The notes under the pieces: generated by a model
The model's input: only the letters and a program-made list of their open reading frames with translations
Database searches by the model: none
Told to the model about the DNA's origin: nothing
Translations under genes and position numbers: made by a program
Origin: Streptomyces cahuitamycinicus
GTDB taxonomy: Bacteria; Actinomycetota; Actinomycetes; Streptomycetales; Streptomycetaceae
Reading direction: 5' to 3'
Assembly: GCF_002891435.1 (NCBI RefSeq)
Contig: NZ_POUC01000029.1
Span: forward strand, 1 to 37,250
Length of the DNA: 37,250 nt
Shown here: one piece after another, positions 16,116 to 22,843 of the stretch
How positions within the stretch are numbered: the first letter of the stretch is position 1
Layout of the letters: every line of letters starts with the position of its first letter

Positions 16116-17738
16116 CTATGAGCAGCGCTTTCCGTCGGTGGGCGGGGTGCCGCGCAGGAGGTAGGCGTTGATCGTCCGGTCGATGCAGGAGCTGCCGCGG
16201 CCGTAGGCCGTGTGGCCGTCGCCCTCGTAGGTGAGCAGGCGGGCCGAGGAGAGCTGGCCGGCCAGGGCCTGCGCCCAGCGGTAGGGGGTCGCCGGGTCCC
16301 GGGTCGTGCCGACCACGACGATGGGCGCCGCGCCCTTCGCCTCGATCCGGTGCGGCTCACCCGTGGCGTGCACCGGCCAGTACGCGCAGTTCAGTGCGGC
16401 CCACGCCAAGCCCTCGCCGAACACCGGCGATGTCTTCTCGAACTCGGGCAGCGCCCCCCGCACGTCGTCGGGAGTGTCGAAGGAGGGCGGCAGGTCCAGG
16501 CAGTTCACCGCCGCGTTGGCGAACATCAGGTTGCTGTAGGCGCCGTCGGCGTCCCGGTCGTAGTAGCCGTCGGACAGGACGAGCAGCCCGGAGCCGTCGT
16601 TCTCCTTCATCGCGGACGTCAGTGCCTCGCGCAGCTGCTCCCAGGCACCCTCGTCGTACATGGCCGCGATCACACCGGTCGTGGCGAGGGACTCGGTGAG
16701 CTTGCGGCCGTCCCCGTCGGCCGTGGGAACGGGCTGCGTGTCGAGCTTCTCGAAGAACGCCTTGAGGTTGTCGCCGACCCGCTCGGGTGGGGTGCCCTTG
16801 CCGCCCAGCGGGCAGTCGGCCTGCCGTACGCAGTCCTTCGCGAAGGACCGGAACGCCGTCTCGAAGCCCGCCGTCTGTTCGAGGTTCAGCCGCCGGGCCG
16901 GCAGCGACGGGTCCATCGCGCCGTCCAGCACCAGCCGCCCCGCCCGGTCCGGGAAGAGCCCGGCGTACGTGGCCCCGAGGAAGGTGCCGTAGGAGGCGCC
17001 GACGAAGTTCAGCTTCTCGTCGCCGAGCACCGCCCGCACGATGTCCATGTCCCGGGCCGCCTCCACGGTGGACACATGGCGCAGCAGCCGGGGCGCGTCC
17101 GCGCCGCAGCCCTCGGCGAACGTCCGGTACGCCGCGACCAGCCCGTCCGTCTCCTTCCCGTCGTCGGGCGTGGCGTCCGTCTGCGTGTACGTGTCCATGC
17201 CCGGCCCGTCCAGACACTCGACGGGTTCACTGCGGGCCACGCCGCGCGGGTCGACCGCGACCATGTCGTAGCGGGCGCGCACCTCGGCCGGGTAGCCGAT
17301 GCCCGCGTACGACTGGACGTAGCCGACCGCCGAGCCGCCCGGTCCGCCAGGGTTGACGAGCAGCGAACCGAGCCGCTTGCCGGGGCCCGTGGCCTTCTTG
17401 CGGGTGACGGCCAGCCGGACGTCGCCCGAGGACGGTTCGGCGTAGTCGAGGGGTGCCTTGAGGGTGGCGCACTCGAAGCCGGGAACACCGCAGCCGCGCC
17501 AGGCCGGCTTCTGCCCGTAGTACGACGAGAGCGCCGCGGGCGTGGCCTGCGGCAGCGCGACCAGTGCCGCCTCCGCCGCCGCGGAGGCGGCGGACGTCGT
17601 CGCGCTGCCGGAGGAGCAGGCGGAGACGAGCAGCGCGGCGGTGGCGAGGAGACCGGCGGCGGTCTTGGCCCGGTTGCGTGTCCTGCGGTGGAGAGCGCCG
17701 GAGCCGGAGGCGGAGCGGGGGGTGCGCCGTGTGTACAT
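16116..17738 (-). CDS. Secreted alpha/beta hydrolase lipoprotein (tripeptidyl aminopeptidase-like)
   Basis: This 540-residue exported enzyme is predicted to remove N-terminal tripeptides from proteins outside the cell, like Streptomyces Tap/SlpD/SlpE. A long basic N-region leads to a hydrophobic core and the lipobox LVSAC, with lipidated Cys at residue 41. The oxyanion region is VNPGGPGGSAVGY. The nucleophile lies in GASYG (Ser249), and the acid and base lie in the C-terminal domain (VVVGTTRDPATPYRWAQ and EGDGHTAYG). The family-typical C-terminal Cys pair is present, ending in KRCS. Length is normal. The ribosome binding site before ATG 17738 is weak. The gene is alone between a repeat array and the tRNA and marks the first core gene right of the island. 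Confidence 0.92.
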   Translation of the reverse strand: MYTRRTPRSASGSGALHRRTRNRAKTAAGLLATAALLVSACSSGSATTSAASAAAEAALVALPQATPAALSSYYGQKPAWRGCGVPGFECATLKAPLDYAEPSSGDVRLAVTRKKATGPGKRLGSLLVNPGGPGGSAVGYVQSYAGIGYPAEVRARYDMVAVDPRGVARSEPVECLDGPGMDTYTQTDATPDDGKETDGLVAAYRTFAEGCGADAPRLLRHVSTVEAARDMDIVRAVLGDEKLNFVGASYGTFLGATYAGLFPDRAGRLVLDGAMDPSLPARRLNLEQTAGFETAFRSFAKDCVRQADCPLGGKGTPPERVGDNLKAFFEKLDTQPVPTADGDGRKLTESLATTGVIAAMYDEGAWEQLREALTSAMKENDGSGLLVLSDGYYDRDADGAYSNLMFANAAVNCLDLPPSFDTPDDVRGALPEFEKTSPVFGEGLAWAALNCAYWPVHATGEPHRIEAKGAAPIVVVGTTRDPATPYRWAQALAGQLSSARLLTYEGDGHTAYGRGSSCIDRTINAYLLRGTPPTDGKRCS

Positions 17739-17859
17739 CCAGCGAGCGTAACTCTGGGCGACGGAATGGGTGCCGTGCGTGCGTGTCGTGCCTCTTACGA
17801 GTTACGGCGTCAACGCATGCCCGGCCGGTGGTCCGGGGCGTCTCTCCGGTCAGGGGTCC

Positions 17860-18060
17860 GGCCCGTGTGCCCGGCCCCTGTGTCCGGCGCGCGTGCCCGG
17901 CCCCTGTCCGGCGCGCCTGTCCCCCTGTGTCCGGCGCGCGTCCGCCCCGTGTGTCCGGCACGCGTGCCCAGCCCCTGTGTCCGGCGCGCGTGCCCAGCCC
18001 CTGTGTCAGCCGCGCGTGTTCCCCTGTTTTCCGGCGCGCGCCCGCCCCCTGTGTCCTGCC
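17860..18060. repeat. Array of about eight degenerate 21-27 bp GC-rich repeats
   Basis: The unit is roughly CTGTGTCCGGCGCGCGTGCC followed by (C/A)GCCCC. It recurs from 17878 to 18060 with copies varying by small insertions and substitutions; the two neighbouring copies near 17960-18000 are nearly identical. Each unit holds the self-complementary core GGCGCGC(C) or CGCGCG. The array fills most of the 328 bases between the delta' gene stop and the hydrolase gene start, so it is transcribed as the 3' tail of the upstream gene and lies in the hydrolase promoter region. No coding frame is convincing here. Confidence 0.85.
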
Positions 18061-18066
18061 GGTCCC

Positions 18067-19272
18067 TCAGCCCGCTCTGAGCGCCATCGTCATCGCCTCC
18101 ACCGCGAGCAGCGGCGCCACGTTGCGGTCGAGGGCGTCGCGGCAGGCGGCGATCGCCTCGATGCGGCGGAGTGTGGACTCCGGGGAGCTGCCGCGGGCGA
18201 GGCGCTCCAGGGCGTCCTGGGCGTCCGCGTTGGCGATGGCCACGCGCGAGCCGAGCTGGAGGGCGAGGACGTCACGGTAGAAGGCTGTGAGGTCGGTCAG
18301 GGCGAGGTCGAGGCTGTCACGCTGCGTGCGCGTTCTGCGGCGCTTCTGCTTGTCTTCCAGATCCTTCATCACACCCGCGGTACCCCGGGGCATGCGGCCG
18401 CCCTGGGCGGCACCGAGGGCGGCCTTGAGCTCCTCGGTCTCCTTGGAGTCCATCTCCTCCGCGAGCTGCTTGGCGTCCTCGGCGGCCGCGTCGACGAGCT
18501 CCTGGGCGGCCTTGAGCGCGCCGCCGATGTCCTCGACGCGCAGCGGCAGCCTGAGCACGGCGGCACGGCGTTCACGCGCGGCCGGGTCGGTGGCCAGGCG
18601 GCGCGCCCGGTCGACGTGGCCCTGGGTCGCGCGGGCCGCGGCGGCGGCGACGTCCGGCTCGATGCCCTCGCGGCGGACGAGCATGTCGGCGATGGCGTCG
18701 ACCCTGGGTGTGCTCAGGTTCAGGTGGCGGCAGCGCGAGCGGATGGTCGGCAGGACGTCCTCGACGGAGGGGGCGCACAGCAGCCACACCGTACGCGGGG
18801 CGGGCTCCTCCACGGCCTTGAGGACGGCGTTGGCCGACTTCTCGTTCAGCCGCTCGGCGTCCTCGACGAGGATGATCTGCCAGCGGCCGGTGGCCGGCGA
18901 CGTGAACGACTTGCGGACGGTGTCGCGCATGTCGTCGGCGAGGATCTGCGCGCCGACGGCGGCGACGGTGGTGACGTCGGCGTGGGTGCCGATGAGTGCC
19001 GTGTGGCAGCCGTCGCAGAAGCCGCAGCCCGGGGAGCCGCCGAGGGCGCGGTCCGGGCTGACACACTGCAGCGCCGCGGCGAACGCGCGCGCCGCCTGGT
19101 TCCGCCCGGCGCCGGGCGGGCCGGTGAACAGCCACGCGTGCGTCATCTTCGACGCCTCGGGCGGCGGCGTGCCGGTGGTGGCCGCGGTGACCAGGGCGTC
19201 GGCATCCCGGGCGGCAGCGGCCAGCTGCTCGCTCACCCTCTCCTGCCCGACGAGGTCGTCCCACACGGTCAT
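18067..19272 (-). CDS. holB: DNA polymerase III subunit delta'
   Basis: This 401-residue clamp-loader subunit helps load the sliding clamp on primed DNA. The AAA+ domain starts MTVWDDLVGQERVSEQL. A P-loop-like GPPGAGRNQAA has Arg where an ATPase would have Lys, which is expected for a delta' subunit that does not hydrolyse ATP. The zinc module reads C(VSPDRALGGSPG)CGFCDGC. Sensor and arginine-finger regions follow (IILVEDAERLNEKSANAVLK and LPTIRSRCRHL). A C-terminal helical collar carries a charged stretch (DLEDKQKRRRTRTQRDS). It lies 129 bases after the thymidylate kinase gene on the same strand. Pairing tmk with holB is common across bacteria. Confidence 0.93.
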   Translation of the reverse strand: MTVWDDLVGQERVSEQLAAAARDADALVTAATTGTPPPEASKMTHAWLFTGPPGAGRNQAARAFAAALQCVSPDRALGGSPGCGFCDGCHTALIGTHADVTTVAAVGAQILADDMRDTVRKSFTSPATGRWQIILVEDAERLNEKSANAVLKAVEEPAPRTVWLLCAPSVEDVLPTIRSRCRHLNLSTPRVDAIADMLVRREGIEPDVAAAAARATQGHVDRARRLATDPAARERRAAVLRLPLRVEDIGGALKAAQELVDAAAEDAKQLAEEMDSKETEELKAALGAAQGGRMPRGTAGVMKDLEDKQKRRRTRTQRDSLDLALTDLTAFYRDVLALQLGSRVAIANADAQDALERLARGSSPESTLRRIEAIAACRDALDRNVAPLLAVEAMTMALRAG

Positions 19273-19401
19273 GGGTCACGCCGCCCTTCCGTCACGTGCT
19301 GCGTTGCGAGATCCATTGTGGGGGCGACCACTGACAACGCCCGCCGCCCCCACCCGACCCGCAGTGCGGAGGCAGGGCTCCCACGGTGGCCGCCGGAGGC
19401 G

Positions 19402-22400
19402 TCAGCGCCCCCGGCCGCCCCGGCCCCGGCGTCCGCGCCTGTCGTCCGGCTCGTCGTCGTGCGGTCCGAGCAGTTCGTCCGCCAGCGACGGCAGGTCGTC
19501 CAGCGGCGTCTCCTCGGCCCAGTCGGACCGGCGGCGGCGCGGCGTACCGTCGGCGTCCACCTGGGGCATCTCCCGCGTACGGTCCTCGGTTCCGTCGGGC
19601 CGGGCGGCCGGGGCGTCCTTCCGGAAGTACTCGGGCGGAACCCGGTCCGTCGGTTCGTCCCCGCGCACCGGCGGGAGGACGGCCGTCTCCTCGGCGTCCT
19701 CCGGCCGGACCGGAGGCAGCACCGCCGTCTCGTCGGCCGCTCCGGAGGCCTCCCGGTCGCGCACCGGCGGCAGGACCTCGGTCTCGTCCCCGGCGCGAGG
19801 CGGGACCGGCGGCAGAACCTCCGTCCGCTCCCCGGCAGTAGGCGGCATCGGCAGCTCCGCCGTCACCTCGGCGTCGGACTCACCGGAGGACCGGCCCGCA
19901 CCCTGCTCGTCGTCCCGTACCGGGCGCAGCACGGTCGTGTCGTCCCCCGCACCCCCCGGTGTCACCACCGGGGTGGGCACGGTCGCCGCGTCCTGAGCGG
20001 CCGCGGCAGGGGCGGCACCCTGCGCGCGTGAGCTCTTCGGGGCGGAGCTCTTCGGGGCGGAGCTCTTCGGCCCGGCCTCGGCCGCGGCGGCGGCCGCCTC
20101 CGCGAGCCGCCGTGCCTCCTCGGCCCGCAGCAGCGCCGCCTCGGCCTTGCGCTGCTTGTCCAGGCGGAGCGCCTCGGCCTCGGCGCGCAGTCGCGCCTCC
20201 TCCTCGGCCTGCTTGCGGCGGCGATCCTCGTCGGCCTTGCGGCGGGCCTCCTCCTCGGCGCGGGCCTTCTCCTCCGCGAGGAGCCGAGCCCGCTCCTCCT
20301 CCGCCTTCCTGCGCGCTTCCTCGGCCCGGCGACGGGCCTCCTCCGCCTGCCGTTCGGCCTCGCGCCGCTGGGCCTCCTCCAGCTCGCGCCGCTTGCGCTC
20401 CTCCTCCTCGGCGCGCAGCTTGGCCAGCTGCTCCTGGCGCTCGCGCTCCAGGCGCTCCTCCTCGGCCTTGCGGGCGGCCTCCTCCTCGGCCTTGCGGCGG
20501 GCCTCCTCCTCGGCCTTCTTCCGTGCCTCCTCCTGGGCCTTGATCTCGGCCTCGGACAGCGGCAGCACCTGGTCGAGCCGGTGCCGGACGACCGTCGTGA
20601 CGGCCTCGGGCTCCTGGCCGGCGTCCACCACCAGGTACCGTCCCGCGTCGGCCGCGGCCAGGGTGAGGAAACCGGCCCGCACGCGCGCGTGGAACTCGGC
20701 GGGCTCCGACTCCAGCCGGTCGGGCGCCTCGGTGAACCGCTCACGCGCGGTCTCCGGGGCGACGTCCAGCAGCACGGTCAGATGCGGCACGAGCCCGTTC
20801 GTCGCCCAGCGGTTGATCCGGGCGATCTCCGTCGGCGACAGATCACGGCCGGCGCCCTGGTAGGCGACGGACGAGTCGATGTACCGGTCGGAGATGACGA
20901 CCGCGCCGCGCTCCAGGGCGGGCCGTACGACGGTGTCGACGTGCTCGGCCCGGTCGGCGGCGTAGAGCAGCGCCTCCGCGCGGTGCGACAGGCCCGCGCT
21001 CGACACGTCCAGCAGGATCGAGCGCAGCCGCTTGCCCACCGGCGTCGCCCCCGGCTCGCGCGTCAGCACGACCTCGTGGCCCTTGGCGCGGATCCACTCG
21101 GCGAGCGCCTCGGCCTGGGTCGACTTGCCGGCCCCGTCACCACCCTCCAGGGCGATGAAGAAGCCGGAGGCCGCCTGCCCCTCCTCCGGGTCGTCGCCGC
21201 CGAGCAGCGCGTCCTTCAGGTCCTTGCGCAGCGGCACGCCGGAACGGTCGTCGACCTTGGCCAGCACCAGCGCGGCGATGGGCAGCAGCAGGGCGCCGGT
21301 CAGCATGAGCGTGAAGGCCGCGCCGCCGTGGGCGAAGACGAACTTGCCGCCCTCCAGCCGGTGCGGCCCGATCGCCGCCGCCACCAGCGGGGCGATCACC
21401 GCACCGAGCGCCACGCAGACCCGGACGACCGCGTGCAGGTGCTCCGTCGTGCGGGAGCGCCGGTACTCCTCGGTCTCCTGGTCGAGCAGGGTGTGCCCGA
21501 TGTTGGCGGACAGGCCCGCGCCGACGCCGGCCAGCGCGAGGATCAGCAGCACGGTGGTGACGTCCGGGACCAGCCCGGCGGCCAGCAGGGCGACACCGGT
21601 GAAGGCGATCGTCAGCGCGAGCAGCCGGCGGCGCGACAGGGCGGGCACCAGGGCGGGCGCCGTACGGATGCCGACGACCACCCCGCCGGTCAGCGCGGCC
21701 ACGAACAGGCCGTAGAGGACCGGGCCGCCGCCCAGGTCGTTGGCGTGCAGCACGGCGACGGCGACGGCGGCCGACACCGCGGCGGCGACGGCCGCGCAGG
21801 ACAGGACCAGCAGCGGCATCGCGCCGGTGCGGCCCTTGTCGGCGCCGGCGCCGGTCTTCGGGCGGCGCAGCCCCTCCAGCGGCGACCGCGCGCGCGGGGT
21901 GCGCGTGCCGGGCAGCTCCAGGAAGGTCAGCACGGACAGGGACGCGGCGAACAGCCCGGCGGCCACGTAGGAGGCGAGGGCCGCCTGGTGCTGGCCGAAC
22001 CAGTCGATGCCGGCGCCCAGCAGGTTGTTGAACAGGGCCGCGACGACCAGGGCGACGGCGGCGAGCGGGATCGCCACGAAGCCGGTGCGCAGTGACAGGC
22101 GGCGCAGGGCGTCCATGTGGTCGGGCAGCGGCCGGACCGTCGCGCCCTCCGGCGGCGGGGCGGGGAGCAGCGCGGGGGCCGCGCTCTCGCGGCACACCGT
22201 CCAGAACCGCTCGGCGACCCCCATCACGAAGGCCGTGACAAGCAGGACGGCCAGTGCGTTGTCGGGCGTCCAGTCGATCCACAGGGGCGCGACGATGAGC
22301 AGCGCCGCGCGCAGCCCGTCGGCGCCCACCATGGTCCAGCGGCGGTCGAGCGGGCCGTCCTGCGAGGTGAGCGCGGTGAGCGGGCCGAGCAGGACGGCGC

Positions 22401-22689
22401 CGAACAGGAGTGTCGCGAGGATGCGCACCCCGAAAACGGTCGCCACTGCGAACGCCACACCCCGGTAGCCGCCCCCGAACGAGCCCTCGGCGACGGCCGT
22501 CTGGAGCGCGAGGACGACCAGCACGAGAAGGGCGAGGGTGTCCCCCACGCCGCCCACGAGCTGTGCGCTCCACAACCGCTTCAGCTGAGGTCGTCGCAGC
22601 AGGGCGCGGACGGCACGCTCGCGGGAGTCCGCGACCAGGGCGTCGTCGGGGGCGGGCTGAGGGGCCGTTGGGTGGTCGGCTCGCGTCAT
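19402..22689 (-). CDS. tmk: MFS-like membrane domain fused to thymidylate kinase and a long coiled-coil tail
   Basis: The 1095-residue protein has three parts. Residues about 30-490 form a multi-helix MFS-like domain (for example LWSAQLVGGVGDTLALLVLVVLALQ). Residues about 508-706 are a complete dTMP kinase with P-loop GGDGAGKST near 515, the DRY-type motif SDRYIDSSVAYQGAGR and LID region residues, so it should make dTDP from dTMP. Residues about 706-885 are a long Glu/Arg/Lys/Ala coiled coil. The last 200 residues are disordered, with repeated ETxVLPPV blocks and a basic end. Ordinary bacterial Tmk is about 210 residues. I recall the fused form from Streptomyces, so it is probably a genus trait. 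ATG 22689 opens it; topA ends 154 bases upstream. Confidence 0.92.
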   Translation of the reverse strand: MTRADHPTAPQPAPDDALVADSRERAVRALLRRPQLKRLWSAQLVGGVGDTLALLVLVVLALQTAVAEGSFGGGYRGVAFAVATVFGVRILATLLFGAVLLGPLTALTSQDGPLDRRWTMVGADGLRAALLIVAPLWIDWTPDNALAVLLVTAFVMGVAERFWTVCRESAAPALLPAPPPEGATVRPLPDHMDALRRLSLRTGFVAIPLAAVALVVAALFNNLLGAGIDWFGQHQAALASYVAAGLFAASLSVLTFLELPGTRTPRARSPLEGLRRPKTGAGADKGRTGAMPLLVLSCAAVAAAVSAAVAVAVLHANDLGGGPVLYGLFVAALTGGVVVGIRTAPALVPALSRRRLLALTIAFTGVALLAAGLVPDVTTVLLILALAGVGAGLSANIGHTLLDQETEEYRRSRTTEHLHAVVRVCVALGAVIAPLVAAAIGPHRLEGGKFVFAHGGAAFTLMLTGALLLPIAALVLAKVDDRSGVPLRKDLKDALLGGDDPEEGQAASGFFIALEGGDGAGKSTQAEALAEWIRAKGHEVVLTREPGATPVGKRLRSILLDVSSAGLSHRAEALLYAADRAEHVDTVVRPALERGAVVISDRYIDSSVAYQGAGRDLSPTEIARINRWATNGLVPHLTVLLDVAPETARERFTEAPDRLESEPAEFHARVRAGFLTLAAADAGRYLVVDAGQEPEAVTTVVRHRLDQVLPLSEAEIKAQEEARKKAEEEARRKAEEEAARKAEEERLERERQEQLAKLRAEEEERKRRELEEAQRREAERQAEEARRRAEEARRKAEEERARLLAEEKARAEEEARRKADEDRRRKQAEEEARLRAEAEALRLDKQRKAEAALLRAEEARRLAEAAAAAAEAGPKSSAPKSSAPKSSRAQGAAPAAAAQDAATVPTPVVTPGGAGDDTTVLRPVRDDEQGAGRSSGESDAEVTAELPMPPTAGERTEVLPPVPPRAGDETEVLPPVRDREASGAADETAVLPPVRPEDAEETAVLPPVRGDEPTDRVPPEYFRKDAPAARPDGTEDRTREMPQVDADGTPRRRRSDWAEETPLDDLPSLADELLGPHDDEPDDRRGRRGRGGRGR

Positions 22690-22744
22690 GCGTTCAGCCT
22701 ATCGGGAGCCACCGTCACCCCGGGGGGCGCGGTCTGGCATGCGC

Positions 22745-22775
22745 ACGCCCCGACACCGAAGTGTTGCCGGGGCGT
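22745..22775 (-). terminator. Terminator-like hairpin after topA
   Basis: ACGCCCCG (22745-22752) pairs with CGGGGCGT (22768-22775), extended inward by ACAC/GTGT. It lies 69 bases past the topA stop and before the tmk start. No T run is visible, so it may only partly separate topA from tmk. Confidence 0.55.
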
Positions 22776-22843
22776 TCGCTTTCCGAACCCTGGGCGAAGA
22801 CCCGGACGCGGTGGTCCGGGTTCCGCACAGGGCTCGAACGACC

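Noticed and set aside
17860..18060. The tandem array as a CRISPR array.
   Set aside because: Units are contiguous and vary in length with no unique spacers, and no cas genes are present.
18067..19272. Arg in place of the Walker A Lys in the delta' subunit, read as damage.
   Set aside because: Delta' subunits need not hydrolyse ATP, and altered P-loops are common in this family; the zinc module and sensor motifs are intact.
20040..20560. The Glu/Arg/Lys-rich stretch as a separate gene or a sequencing artefact.
   Set aside because: It continues in frame from the kinase domain, shows heptad-like coiled-coil periodicity, and matches the long Tmk form remembered from Streptomyces.
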